From Chitinophaga japonensis (lineage in GTDB: Bacteria > Bacteroidota > Bacteroidia > Chitinophagales > Chitinophagaceae): 64,000 nt of DNA. Every line of letters begins with the position of its first letter. Within the stretch, counting starts at the first letter, position 1. Both the position numbers and the translations under genes were made by a program. The notes beneath the pieces were generated by a model that saw nothing but the letters and a program-made list of their open reading frames with translations, was not told where the DNA came from and did no database searches. The stretch is taken from assembly GCF_007830125.1 (NCBI RefSeq), contig NZ_VLLG01000008.1, forward strand, positions 186,001 to 250,000. The letters are read 5' to 3'. Positions 49,952 to 58,711 of this stretch are shown here, piece after piece.

Positions 49952-50026
49952 TGGGAGTTGACGGGTTCGAACCGCCGACCCTCTGCTTGTAAGGCAGATG
50001 CTCTGAACCAGCTGAGCTAAACTCCC
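49952..50026 (-). tRNA. tRNA-Val (anticodon TAC), copy 2
   Basis: 75 nt on the minus strand, nearly identical to copy 1 and 25 bases from it. The T-loop TTCGAAC is canonical. Anticodon TAC in loop CTTACAA. The two genes probably form a tandem duplicate transcript. Confidence 0.92.
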
Positions 50027-50125
50027 GGTATTTTATCCCTGGTGTCAACCTTTCGTTTGACGGGATTGCAAAGGTAAAAACTATTTTTATTTCACCAAAT
50101 TTTTCCTTGCTTTTTCACCGGTATT

Positions 50126-51403
50126 TTACCACAGTTCCCAGTCCACCAGCTCATTCACCCATTCCTGCCGGAAAGGGGTGGTCACTTTAATATAATTGTC
50201 CGTATACCCTTCCATCATGCCGTCCTTGTTATGCGATTCAAACAGCACCTTACGGGTTTGCCCGGTATGCTGTGCGGTGAAATATTGCAACTTTTTGTGG
50301 CTCAGGTTGCGCAGCATTTTGTTGCGCTCATGGCGCCGGGCCATGGGCACCACCGGCTCAATGTCTAGCGCCAGGGTGTTGGCCCGCTCTGAGTAGGTGA
50401 ATACGTGCAGGTAAGACACGTCCAGCGCGTGCAGGAAATCATAGGTTTCCCGGAAATGCGCGTCGCTTTCAGAAGGGAAGCCCACAATAACATCCACTCC
50501 TATGCTGCAGTGCGGCATGAACTGCCGGATCAGCGCTACCTTTTCGGCATACAGCTCCCGGCGGTAGCGGCGGCGCATCAGACCCAGTATCTCGTTGCTG
50601 CCGCTTTGCAGCGGTATGTGAAAGTGCGGCATAAAGCGGCGGCTGTTGGCCACAAACTCAATGATCTCGTTGCTCAGCAGGTTTGGCTCAATGGAGGAGA
50701 TGCGGTAGCGCTCCACGCCTTCCAGGCGGTCCAGCTCCTGTATCAGCTCAAAAAAGGTCTCTTCCCTCTTCTTGCCTCCATGCAGCCCTTTGCCGAAATC
50801 GCCCAGGTTTACGCCGGTCAGCACAATTTCCTTTACCCCGCTGGCGGCCAGCGCCTGCGCATGCTGCAGCACCTGTTCCACGCTGTCGCTGCGGCTTTTG
50901 CCCCTGGCCATGGGAATGGTGCAGAAGCTGCAATTATAGTCGCAGCCGTCCTGCACCTTCAGGAAAGTGCGGGTACGGTCGTGCAGGGAGTAGGAAGTAT
51001 GGAAGGAGCTGACCTCGCTGATATCGCAGGAGCAGATGCGGGCGCTGTCGCCCTTGGTGAGCGTTTTCAGGTGCTCCGTGATGTTGAATTTCTCGGCGGC
51101 TCCCAGCACCAGGTCCACGCCCTCAATGGAGGCGATCTCCTCCGGTTTCAACTGGGCATAGCAGCCGGTGATCACCACCATGCTTTCCGGCGCGCGGCGC
51201 TGTATGCGCCTTACCAGTTGCCGGCATTCCTTGTCCGCGTTGTCGGTCACAGAGCAGGTATTGATCACATATACGTCTGCCAGGCCGTCAAAATCCGTTT
51301 TCACAAAACCGTCCTGTTCCAGCAACCTGCTCAGGGTGGAGGTCTCTGAAAAGTTCAGCTTGCAGCCCAGGGTATGAAATGCCACTGTTTTTGCCGGTGT
51401 CAT
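50126..51403 (-). CDS. mtaB: tRNA t6A methylthiotransferase MtaB
   Basis: Radical-SAM enzyme that converts t6A37 to ms2t6A37 in tRNAs for ANN codons. The 425 residues have three parts. The N-terminal UPF0004 domain has HTLGCKLNFSETSTL, VINTCSVTDNAD and VITGCYAQLKPEE, giving three Cys for the auxiliary cluster. The radical-SAM domain has the CxxxCxxC motif in QDGCDYNCSFCTIP. The TRAM-like C-terminal domain is short. The MtaB-typical LGCKLN rather than MiaB-type LGCQMN, together with the length, favours this subfamily. It stands upstream of the two tRNA-Val genes on the same strand. Confidence 0.93.
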   Translation of the reverse strand: MTPAKTVAFHTLGCKLNFSETSTLSRLLEQDGFVKTDFDGLADVYVINTCSVTDNADKECRQLVRRIQRRAPESMVVITGCYAQLKPEEIASIEGVDLVLGAAEKFNITEHLKTLTKGDSARICSCDISEVSSFHTSYSLHDRTRTFLKVQDGCDYNCSFCTIPMARGKSRSDSVEQVLQHAQALAASGVKEIVLTGVNLGDFGKGLHGGKKREETFFELIQELDRLEGVERYRISSIEPNLLSNEIIEFVANSRRFMPHFHIPLQSGSNEILGLMRRRYRRELYAEKVALIRQFMPHCSIGVDVIVGFPSESDAHFRETYDFLHALDVSYLHVFTYSERANTLALDIEPVVPMARRHERNKMLRNLSHKKLQYFTAQHTGQTRKVLFESHNKDGMMEGYTDNYIKVTTPFRQEWVNELVDWELW

Positions 51404-51411
51404 AAGGAGGG

Positions 51412-51419
51412 CAAAGGTA
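51412..51419 (-). promoter_or_regulatory. -7 box TACCTTTG for mtaB
   Basis: TAnnTTTG on the minus strand, 8 bases before the start codon at 51403, indicating a very short leader. No TTTG at the ideal distance upstream. Confidence 0.4.
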
Positions 51420-51515
51420 TGAAAAAAAGCAAAAAGGGGCCTGGCGCATTAAATGCAGAAAAAGATCTAAGTTTAACGGGTTGATAGCCGTCGTTATAAA
51501 TAATTCATCCACAAC

Positions 51516-51962
51516 ATGAAACTGGGGACAATACATAAATACTTTCCTATGCTGGTGCTGGCAGCCGTATTGCTGCTGGTATGGCGCTGGCGGCAGGGGC
51601 AGAGCGACCAAACTGCTGCACAGCCTGCCAGTGAAGCCGCTGAAGCTGCTCCGCCTGCAAGGTCGGCCAAGGCCCATGACGCCGGTTTTGACCGTACCGC
51701 TCCCCTGGAGTTTACTGCGCATGCCCGCTGCCGCATGGCCTGCCGCCAGGTTACGGCGGCAGAGATCCGGGAGATCATGGCCAGGGGCCGTATCGATCTC
51801 AGCCGGTCCGACCTGCAGGACAAACCCTGTCCTACCTATGCCCTGGAGGGTTATTCGCAGGAAGGGCAGCATTTGCGGGTTGTATTTGCGCCTTGCGGTG
51901 AGGTGACCCGGGTGGTTACCTGCATAGACCTGGACAAAGCATGGAAATGTAATTGTAATTAA
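51516..51962 (+). CDS. DUF4258 domain protein with N-terminal membrane anchor
   Basis: A 148-residue protein with one N-terminal membrane segment (about 10-24, YFPMLVLAAVLLLVW) and an Ala/Gln-rich linker (about 30-60). The DUF4258 domain follows: FTAHARCRMACRQVTAAEIREIM (about 66-88, His and Arg residues typical) and ALEGYSQEGQHLRVVFAPCGEVTRVVTCIDL. The first residues suggest it is exported or membrane tethered, which is unusual, as many DUF4258 proteins are cytosolic toxin-like proteins. No antitoxin gene is nearby. Its function is unknown. Confidence 0.72.
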   Translation: MKLGTIHKYFPMLVLAAVLLLVWRWRQGQSDQTAAQPASEAAEAAPPARSAKAHDAGFDRTAPLEFTAHARCRMACRQVTAAEIREIMARGRIDLSRSDLQDKPCPTYALEGYSQEGQHLRVVFAPCGEVTRVVTCIDLDKAWKCNCN

Positions 51963-52049
51963 CACTTTTCAGTCATACTTAACTTGAATATTGGCAATTG
52001 TTGTTTAATTTTCCGGTTTGGTGATCACTAAAACCGGGATGGAGTGCTT

Positions 52050-52823
52050 ATGAATTTGCTATTGAAACTGGTACGGGTAATATACCTGGTATATGCGGCG
52101 GTACTGTGGCTGGGAATCATGTTCCTGATATTGCCGTTCATTTTCCTGGCTTCGCTGCTGGGGAAAGTAAGGGGAGGGAATATTACCTTTTACTTCCTGC
52201 GTTTATGGGCTCACCTGTGGTTTCCCCTGGTAGGCATCTGGGTAAGAAAGATCAACAGGGACCATAATGAAAAGGGCAATTTCCTGTATGTGGTGAACCA
52301 CCGTTCCTACCTGGACGCCTGTATTGCAGTAAAAGTGATGCGCCTGCCTTTCCGGCCCCTGGGCAAAATTGAAATGAAGAAAATACCCTTCTTTGGTTTT
52401 ATATACAAGCAGTCGGTAGTGCTGGTAGACCGTTCTTCCGCAAAGGGCCGGGCCAGCAGCGTGCGCGAGATGATGTGGATGATCCGCAAGGGCATTTCCA
52501 TCCTCATTTTCCCGGAGGGCACTACCAATGAGACCGACCAGTTGCTGACCCCGTTTCATAACGGCGCGTTTCGTATAGCCATTGAAACGCAAACGCCGCT
52601 GAAACCCGTTTTATACCTGGATAGCGGTACCCGCCTTCCCCATAAAGGGTTGCGCCTGTCGCCCGGGCGCTGCCGGGTGCTGTTCCTGCCTTCCATACCG
52701 GTGCAGGGCCTTACCATGAACGATCTGCCTGCATTGAAACAGCAGGTGTTTGATGTGATGGAAACTGCACTGCGGCAATATACGCGCTATCCCGACGTTG
52801 AGTTGCAGGAAACAACATCATGA
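52050..52823 (+). CDS. plsC: 1-acyl-sn-glycerol-3-phosphate acyltransferase (PlsC-like)
   Basis: Membrane-associated acyltransferase of 257 residues, second acyl transfer in phospholipid synthesis. An N-terminal hydrophobic stretch (about 10-35) is followed by the PlsC fold with motif I NHRSYLDA (His84 and Asp89, the H-x4-D catalytic pair), motif II near VLVDRSSAKGRA, and motif III FPEGTTN (about 155-161). The ATG at 52050 follows GGAG with 5 bases spacing and is preferred over the GTG at 52044. The stop overlaps the priA start by 4 bases (ATGA), so they are translationally coupled. Confidence 0.88.
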   Translation: MNLLLKLVRVIYLVYAAVLWLGIMFLILPFIFLASLLGKVRGGNITFYFLRLWAHLWFPLVGIWVRKINRDHNEKGNFLYVVNHRSYLDACIAVKVMRLPFRPLGKIEMKKIPFFGFIYKQSVVLVDRSSAKGRASSVREMMWMIRKGISILIFPEGTTNETDQLLTPFHNGAFRIAIETQTPLKPVLYLDSGTRLPHKGLRLSPGRCRVLFLPSIPVQGLTMNDLPALKQQVFDVMETALRQYTRYPDVELQETTS

Positions 52824-55264
52824 AGTACGCAGATGTAATATTACCACTGGCATTGCCCAAGAACTATACGTATGCCATCCCGGAAAACATGGAGGCGGCC
52901 ATACAGGCGGGCAGCCGGGTGGCCGTACAGCTCGGGAAGCAGAAAAAATATGCCGGTATCGTAAAGGCGGTGCATACCCAGGCGCCGCTGGACTACAAGA
53001 CCAAGCCCATACTGGACCTGCTGGATAAAGATCCCGTAGTATACCCGGCACAGTTAGCTTTCTGGAGCTGGATAGCCGGCTATTACATGTGCAGCGAAGG
53101 GGAGGTGCTCAATGCCGCGCTGCCCGCGCACCTGAAGCTGTCCAGCGAAACGGTGCTGCTGTATAACGATGCTTACGGCGATGATTTCACGGCGCTGGAT
53201 GAAGATGAATACCTGGTGGCGGAAGCCCTGCATATGCGGAAAGAGCTGCGTATCGAGGAAGTGCAGATGATACTGGATAAGGCAGACGTTTACTCCACCA
53301 TCAAGAAATTAATAGAGAAGAAAGTATGCCTTATATACGAGGAGCTGAAAGAGGTATACAAGGAGAAGAAGGAGAACTATGTGCAGTTGCATGCGGTTTA
53401 CGAGCAGGAGGAAAACCTGGCCGCCCTGTTCAACGAAATGGGCCGCGCGCCCAAGCAGATGGAGCTGCTGCTGGCCTACCTGCACCTGCTGAAAACGCAG
53501 GGCGCCGTGCTGCAGAGCGAGCTGCTGAAAAAATCCGGCGCTTCCGCCGCCCAACTGAAAGGGCTGGTGGACAAGAATGTGCTGTGGATAGAGAAGCGCA
53601 CGGTAGACCGTGTACCGGGAGGCAAGGCAACCCTGCTTAACGACCTGAGCCTGAGCCCCGCCCAGGAAACCGCCCTGCAGGCCGTGCGCCGGAGCTTTGA
53701 GCACAAGCCGGTGACCCTGCTGCATGGGGTTACCTCCAGCGGTAAAACGCAGTTGTATGTAAAGCTGATAGAAGAATACCTGGCCACCGGCCGCCAGGTG
53801 CTGTACCTGCTGCCGGAAATAGCCCTTACTGCACAGATCATCCGGCGCCTGCAAAAGCATTTCGGTAACAAAATAGGCATCTACCATTCCCGCTTTAATA
53901 ATAATGAACGGGTGGAGATATGGAACAAGGTAAAGAGCGGCGAGCTGCAGATCGTGCTGGGCGCGCGCTCCAGCCTGCTGCTGCCGTTCCGCGACATCGG
54001 CCTGATCATACTGGACGAAGAGCATGACGCTTCTTACAAGCAGCAGGACCCGGCGCCCCGCTATCATGCCCGCGATGCAGCTATCTACTACGCCGGCCTG
54101 TTCGGGGCCAAAGTGTTGTTGGGCTCTGCCACGCCCTCCCTGGAATCCTATTTCAATGCGCAACAAGGTAAATACGGGCTGGTGGAATTGCTGGAGCGCT
54201 TTGGCGGGCTGGAGATGCCGGCCATTGAAATTGTGGATACCAAACAGCCTACCGCGGAAAAGAAGATGCAGGAGCATTTTACCCCGGCGCTGGTAGCCGC
54301 CGTTTCCCAAAGCCTGGCCGCGGGCCGGCAGGTGATCCTGTTCCAGAACCGCCGGGGCTATGCGCCTTTCCTCCTGTGCACCACCTGCGGCTGGATACCG
54401 CACTGCCGCCAGTGCGACGTATCGCTTACCTGGCACCGTAACCTGGACAAACTGCATTGCCACTACTGCGGTACCCAGTACCCGTACCTCTATACCTGCG
54501 CCGCCTGCGGCAGCCAGACGCTGGTGCCCAAAAGCTTTGGCACGGAGAAAATAGAGGAGGACCTGCAGCAACTGTTTCCCCAGGCCCGCATCGCCCGCAT
54601 GGATGTGGACGCGGTGCGGAACAAGGACAGCCATAATAAAATGATCCAGTTGCTGGAAGAACGGCGTATAGACATCCTCGTGGGTACGCAGATGGTGGTG
54701 AAAGGACTGGATTTTGAGAACGTGAACCTGGTGGGGATACTGAGCGCGGACAGCCTGCTGAGCTTCCCGGATTTCCGGGTCAATGAGCGCGCTTTCCAGT
54801 TGATGGAGCAGGTGAGCGGGCGTGCCGGCCGCAAGCACGACAAGGGCCGGGTGCTTATACAGGCCGCCAACGTCCGCCACCCGGTGCTACAGTATGTAAC
54901 GGCACATGACTACAAGGGCATGTATGAAACGGAGATCGCCGAACGGCAGCGTTTCGGCTACCCGCCCTTTATACGCTTGCTGAAGATCACTGTGAAACAT
55001 AAGAAGCAGACCACTGCCGAACAGGCGGCACATGTGTTGGGCCACTGGCTGCAACCCCACCTGGGACCGCAACTGGTAGGACCGGCTGCCCCGCTGGTGA
55101 GCCGGGTGCGCAACAATTATCTGCAGGAAATGCTGGTAAAGCTGCCCCGCGATACCAAAGCTATTGCCCAGACCAAACAATTACTGAAAGAGCATTTCAT
55201 CAAACTGCAGGCGGAAAAGAAATTCCGGTCGGTGGTGATAGTGGCAGATGTAGATACTATTTAG
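52820..55264 (+). CDS. priA: Primosomal protein N' (PriA helicase)
   Basis: Replication-restart helicase that recognises stalled forks and loads the primosome. The 814 residues have an N-terminal DNA-binding domain (about 1-105, ADVILPLALPKNYTYAIP), and a helicase core with Walker A GVTSSGKT (about 298-305) and Walker B LDEEHD. Two zinc-binding clusters with eight Cys span about 515-570 (CTTCGWIPHCRQC, HCHYCGTQY, CAACGSQ). The C-terminal helicase domain has GTQMVVKGLDFENV and QVSGRAGRKHDKGRV. It overlaps plsC by 4 bases and ends 8 bases from a convergent oxidoreductase gene. Confidence 0.96.
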   Translation: MKYADVILPLALPKNYTYAIPENMEAAIQAGSRVAVQLGKQKKYAGIVKAVHTQAPLDYKTKPILDLLDKDPVVYPAQLAFWSWIAGYYMCSEGEVLNAALPAHLKLSSETVLLYNDAYGDDFTALDEDEYLVAEALHMRKELRIEEVQMILDKADVYSTIKKLIEKKVCLIYEELKEVYKEKKENYVQLHAVYEQEENLAALFNEMGRAPKQMELLLAYLHLLKTQGAVLQSELLKKSGASAAQLKGLVDKNVLWIEKRTVDRVPGGKATLLNDLSLSPAQETALQAVRRSFEHKPVTLLHGVTSSGKTQLYVKLIEEYLATGRQVLYLLPEIALTAQIIRRLQKHFGNKIGIYHSRFNNNERVEIWNKVKSGELQIVLGARSSLLLPFRDIGLIILDEEHDASYKQQDPAPRYHARDAAIYYAGLFGAKVLLGSATPSLESYFNAQQGKYGLVELLERFGGLEMPAIEIVDTKQPTAEKKMQEHFTPALVAAVSQSLAAGRQVILFQNRRGYAPFLLCTTCGWIPHCRQCDVSLTWHRNLDKLHCHYCGTQYPYLYTCAACGSQTLVPKSFGTEKIEEDLQQLFPQARIARMDVDAVRNKDSHNKMIQLLEERRIDILVGTQMVVKGLDFENVNLVGILSADSLLSFPDFRVNERAFQLMEQVSGRAGRKHDKGRVLIQAANVRHPVLQYVTAHDYKGMYETEIAERQRFGYPPFIRLLKITVKHKKQTTAEQAAHVLGHWLQPHLGPQLVGPAAPLVSRVRNNYLQEMLVKLPRDTKAIAQTKQLLKEHFIKLQAEKKFRSVVIVADVDTI

Positions 55265-55272
55265 TGTGCCCG

Positions 55273-55941
55273 TCAAAGCGGTTCTCCCGCCATTTCCTTA
55301 ATAGCATCCGATTCATAGATATGGGTGCCGCGCTCTCCTTTGACGGCCGCGGCCATCATGGCTTTGGCAACCGTGGAAGCCCTGATGCCCCGGTACTTTT
55401 TCCAGCGTCCCTGCAGCAGGAAGTAAAACACCTGCACCAGCCACTGGCCTACCAGGGCGCCGGGCCGCAGCTCCTGGCGCTTTCCCAGCAGGGCGGAGGG
55501 ACGGAAAATGTGCAGGCTGCCAAAATCCAGCCGGGTGACGGCCTGCTCGGTTTCCCCTTTGGTGCGCAGGTAAAAGAAACGGGAATGCACATTGGCGCCC
55601 ACGGACGACATGAGCAGGAACTGGGGGAAGCCCTGCCGTTTGGCCAGTGTAGCGCAGCGTACGGGAATATTGAAATCCACCTGCCGGAACTGTTCCTGGC
55701 TGCCGGCCTTGCGCCGGGTGGTGCCAATGCAGCAGAACAGCACGTCGCCGTGCAGGGCGTCCGCCAGGCTGGCTTCATCTTCGAAATCCACAATAATGCT
55801 TTCCAGCCCGGCCCGCTGCTTCAGCGAGGGCCTGCGCAGCAGCACCCTTACCTTGTCAAAGGCCGGGTTGTGCAGCAGCAGGTTTACCAGGTGGCTGCCG
55901 GTAAGGCCGGTAGCGCCGATCACAACTGCAGTTTGAGGCAT
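55273..55941 (-). CDS. NAD(P)-binding oxidoreductase (HTATIP2-like atypical SDR)
   Basis: A 222-residue Rossmann-fold protein of the atypical short-chain dehydrogenase group. The nucleotide motif GATGLTGSHLV (about 9-19) is followed by FCCIGTTRRKAGS and the YxxxK pair in FYLRTKGETE (about 118-125), which supports a catalytic Tyr/Lys. There are no membrane or signal segments. It is convergent with priA (8-bp gap) and divergent from murB (60-bp gap). The substrate is unknown. Confidence 0.82.
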   Translation of the reverse strand: MPQTAVVIGATGLTGSHLVNLLLHNPAFDKVRVLLRRPSLKQRAGLESIIVDFEDEASLADALHGDVLFCCIGTTRRKAGSQEQFRQVDFNIPVRCATLAKRQGFPQFLLMSSVGANVHSRFFYLRTKGETEQAVTRLDFGSLHIFRPSALLGKRQELRPGALVGQWLVQVFYFLLQGRWKKYRGIRASTVAKAMMAAAVKGERGTHIYESDAIKEMAGEPL

Positions 55942-55962
55942 TGTTCTGTTAGGTTATCTTTG
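55932..55962 (+). promoter_or_regulatory. Bacteroidota-type promoter for murB (TTTG-N19-TATCTTTG)
   Basis: TTTG at 55932-55935, exactly 19 bases, then TATCTTTG at 55955-55962. This is a perfect match to the Bacteroidota primary-sigma consensus. The ATG of murB at 56002 follows a 39-base gap. The -33 element lies inside the 5' end of the divergent oxidoreductase gene. Confidence 0.65.
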
Positions 55963-56001
55963 TTCCTTCGTTTATAAAGTTAAGTTATTGAACACGTAAT
56001 T

Positions 56002-57018
56002 ATGCAGGTATCCGAAAATGTTTTGCTACAGCCCTATAATACTTTTGGCATCCGGGCGCAGGCCCGTTATTTTATGCCCTTTGCCGATGTGCAGCAGTTG
56101 CAGGCCGTGCTGCAGGATGCCCGCTGGCAGGCGTTTCCGCGCATGGTACTGGGTGGGGGCAGCAATGTGCTGTTTACAAGGGACTTTGACGGGTTGATGC
56201 TGAAGAACGAGCTGAAAGGCATTACATTGTTGCGGGAAGATGATGAGTACATCTACGTAAAAGCGGGCGCCGGCGAGAACTGGCACCAGTTTGTGCTATA
56301 CTGTATTGAACGGCAGTGGGCGGGGCTGGAGAACCTGTCCCTGATACCCGGCAACGTGGGCGCCAGCCCTATGCAGAACATCGGGGCTTACGGCGTGGAG
56401 ATCAGGGATTATTTTCATGAACTGGAAGCCTGGCACCTGCAGGACCATACGCTGGTAACCTTCAGTAACGCAGACTGCGCCTTCGGGTACCGGGAAAGCG
56501 TGTTCAAGAAACAGTACAAGGGACAGTTCGCTATTCTTTCCGTTACCTATCGCCTGCGCAAGCAACCCCGTTTTAATACCAGCTATGGCGCTATAGAAGA
56601 AGAGCTGCAGCGCATGGGCGTCCGGGAACTGTCCATCCGTGCCATCAGCCAGGCAGTCATCAATATCCGCAGCTCCAAGCTCCCTGATCCTGCACAGGTA
56701 GGTAATGCCGGCAGCTTTTTCAAAAACCCCACCGTTGGCGCCGCACAGTTTGCCGCTTTAAAAAGCGCGCATCCCGGCATTGTGGCCTACCCGGTAGCGC
56801 AGGACCAGCACAAGCTGGCTGCCGGCTGGCTGATAGAGCAATGCGGCTGGAAAGGCTTCCGCAGCGGGGACGCCGGTGTGCATGCCCGCCAGGCCCTGGT
56901 ATTGGTCAACTATGGCCATGCCAGCGGGCAGGAGATCTACCAACTGTCGCAGCAGGTGCTGGACAGCGTGCAGGAAAAATTCGGTGTGGAACTGGAGCGC
57001 GAGGTGAACATTATTTGA
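56002..57018 (+). CDS. murB: UDP-N-acetylenolpyruvoylglucosamine reductase
   Basis: Reduces UDP-GlcNAc-enolpyruvate to UDP-MurNAc, an early peptidoglycan step. The 338 residues match type I MurB. The FAD-binding domain has YNTFGIRAQARY (about 12-23), GGGSNVLFTRDFDG (about 51-64), NVGASPMQNIGAYGVEIRDYF (about 118-138) and FGYRES with the active-site Arg. The catalytic Ser lies in NAGSFFKNP (about 235-243) and the Glu near the end. It has a strong Bacteroidota promoter. The last 8 bases overlap the 3' end of the convergent YpdA-like gene. Confidence 0.95.
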   Translation: MQVSENVLLQPYNTFGIRAQARYFMPFADVQQLQAVLQDARWQAFPRMVLGGGSNVLFTRDFDGLMLKNELKGITLLREDDEYIYVKAGAGENWHQFVLYCIERQWAGLENLSLIPGNVGASPMQNIGAYGVEIRDYFHELEAWHLQDHTLVTFSNADCAFGYRESVFKKQYKGQFAILSVTYRLRKQPRFNTSYGAIEEELQRMGVRELSIRAISQAVINIRSSKLPDPAQVGNAGSFFKNPTVGAAQFAALKSAHPGIVAYPVAQDQHKLAAGWLIEQCGWKGFRSGDAGVHARQALVLVNYGHASGQEIYQLSQQVLDSVQEKFGVELEREVNII

Positions 57019-57976
57019 GTGTGATATGCTCCACTATTTTCTCCGCATGTTCCCTGGAGTTCTCAATGAACCATACATGGGTATCCATGCCCCCGCACAC
57101 TACGCCGGCCAGGTAAATGCGGGGCATATTGGTTTCCATGGTGTCCGGGTTGTAGGCCGGGTACCGCTTGCTGTCGGCAGATAAGGTGATGCCTGCTTTT
57201 TCCAGGAAAGCAAAGTTGGGCTGGTACCCCGTCATGGCGATCACATAGTCATTGTCCACGGTCACCTCGCCTTCCGGCGTAGAGATGTCCACGGTATCCG
57301 GGTGTATGGCTTTGATCACGGAATGGAAATAGGCCTTGATGGAACCTTCCTTGATACGGTTCTCAATATCCGGCCGTACCCAGTATTTCACCCGGTCACC
57401 GATACCGCTTTCCCGCACTACCATGGTTACATCCGCGCCCTTGCGCCAGGTTTCCAGCGCAGCATCCACAGCGGAGTTGTGGGCGCCTACCACGATCACT
57501 TTCTGCATGGCATAAAAATGCGGGTCTTTATAGTAGTGCCTGACCTTTGGCAGGTCCTCGCCGGGCACATTCATCAGGTTGGGTATGTCATAGAAGCCGG
57601 TAGCGATCACCACATGCCGGCCCCTGTAAATGTGCCGCGGAGTTTTTACCTGGTACAGGTCTCCATCCGGCGCAATGGACAGCACTTCTTCAAAGAGCCG
57701 TACCTGCAGCGCTTTGGAGGTAGCCACCCGCCTGTAATATTCCAGCGCCTCCGGGCGGGTGGGCTTGGCATTGATGGACATGAAGGGAATGCCCCCGATC
57801 TCCAGCCGCTCGGAAGTGGAAAAGAATGTCATATTCAGGGGATAGTTGTACAGTGAATTGACCAGGCAGCCTTTTTCCAGTATTACATAGCGCAGTCCCG
57901 CTTTTTGTGCTGCCAGCCCACAGGCCAGTCCTATAGGCCCTCCGCCCACGATCACGATATCATACGTTGTATCCAT
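57011..57976 (-). CDS. YpdA-family flavin reductase (putative bacillithiol-disulfide reductase type)
   Basis: A 321-residue flavoprotein of the YpdA type. The FAD motif VGGGPIGLACGLAAQKAGL (about 9-27) and NAD(P) motif VVGAHNSAVDAALETW (about 166-181) show the two-Rossmann plan, without the CxxC of thioredoxin reductase. In Firmicutes YpdA reduces bacillithiol disulfide; in Bacteroidota it may serve another low-mass thiol. It ends YLAGVVCGGMDTHVWFIENSREHA, with a Cys that is typical of the family. The ATG at 57976 is preferred because the upstream open frame lies in the next gene. It overlaps murB by 8 bases at the 3' ends. Confidence 0.85.
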   Translation of the reverse strand: MDTTYDIVIVGGGPIGLACGLAAQKAGLRYVILEKGCLVNSLYNYPLNMTFFSTSERLEIGGIPFMSINAKPTRPEALEYYRRVATSKALQVRLFEEVLSIAPDGDLYQVKTPRHIYRGRHVVIATGFYDIPNLMNVPGEDLPKVRHYYKDPHFYAMQKVIVVGAHNSAVDAALETWRKGADVTMVVRESGIGDRVKYWVRPDIENRIKEGSIKAYFHSVIKAIHPDTVDISTPEGEVTVDNDYVIAMTGYQPNFAFLEKAGITLSADSKRYPAYNPDTMETNMPRIYLAGVVCGGMDTHVWFIENSREHAEKIVEHITLK

Positions 57977-57989
57977 AGGGATAAAATTA

Positions 57990-58691
57990 CTACAGCGTGG
58001 CCATATAGTCCAGTAATTTATGCATCCCGGCATTGGCTGCAGTGGCCAGTCCGCTCAACTGCGTAATGGTAGCGGCGTCCTGGATGTAAGGGGCCGGCTT
58101 TAGCTCCTGCGCTCCTGCCGCCGCCATATCCGCCGCATCCTGGGGTCTTACCTCCAGGTGGAACTGCAGGCCCACTACCTTGCCTTTATATATGAAAGCC
58201 TGGTGAGCGCAGGCGGCGGTAGCGGCAAAACGTGTAGCCGTTGAAGGGAGGTCAAACGTATCGCCGTGCCAGTGAAACACGTTCAACTCCGGCGGGAAAA
58301 CAGTTGCGGGGAAAGTATCGCTGCCCGGGCTGATGAATTGTACGGGAAACCAGCCGATCTCCTTTTCAGGGTTGGGATACACGCGGGCGCCCAGCGCCGC
58401 CGCAATGAGCTGTGCGCCCAGGCAGACGCCCAGCACTTTTTTCTGCTGTTGTATGGCATCGGCAATGAACTGTTTTTCAATGCGGAGCCAGGGATGCTGC
58501 TCCGTTTCATAAACGCCCATCGGCCCACCCATAATGATCAGCCAGTCTATATCCTGCAGGTCCGGCAGCACCGGCGTTTCATACCAGCGGGTAGCCGTTA
58601 CGGTGTGGCCGTGCTCCTGTATCCAGTCGCCAATGCAGCCCAGTCCTTCAAAGGGCACATGTTGAAAGTAATGTATACGTAGCGCTTGCAT
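57990..58691 (-). CDS. Class I glutamine amidotransferase-like protein
   Basis: A 233-residue stand-alone class I amidotransferase domain. It has the GGPMGVYETEQHPWLRIE region, the nucleophile in LGVCLGAQLIAAALGA (Cys near residue 94), and the second half of the triad in GLQFHLEVRPQDA (His and Glu near 175-180). Similar single-domain proteins (GMP-synthase-like) act on small molecules and often have no assigned partner. It lies 13 bases upstream of the YpdA-like gene on the same strand, so they are probably co-transcribed. Confidence 0.85.
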   Translation of the reverse strand: MQALRIHYFQHVPFEGLGCIGDWIQEHGHTVTATRWYETPVLPDLQDIDWLIIMGGPMGVYETEQHPWLRIEKQFIADAIQQQKKVLGVCLGAQLIAAALGARVYPNPEKEIGWFPVQFISPGSDTFPATVFPPELNVFHWHGDTFDLPSTATRFAATAACAHQAFIYKGKVVGLQFHLEVRPQDAADMAAAGAQELKPAPYIQDAATITQLSGLATAANAGMHKLLDYMATL

Positions 58692-58711
58692 CCTGTAAAG
58701 ATAACATACGG

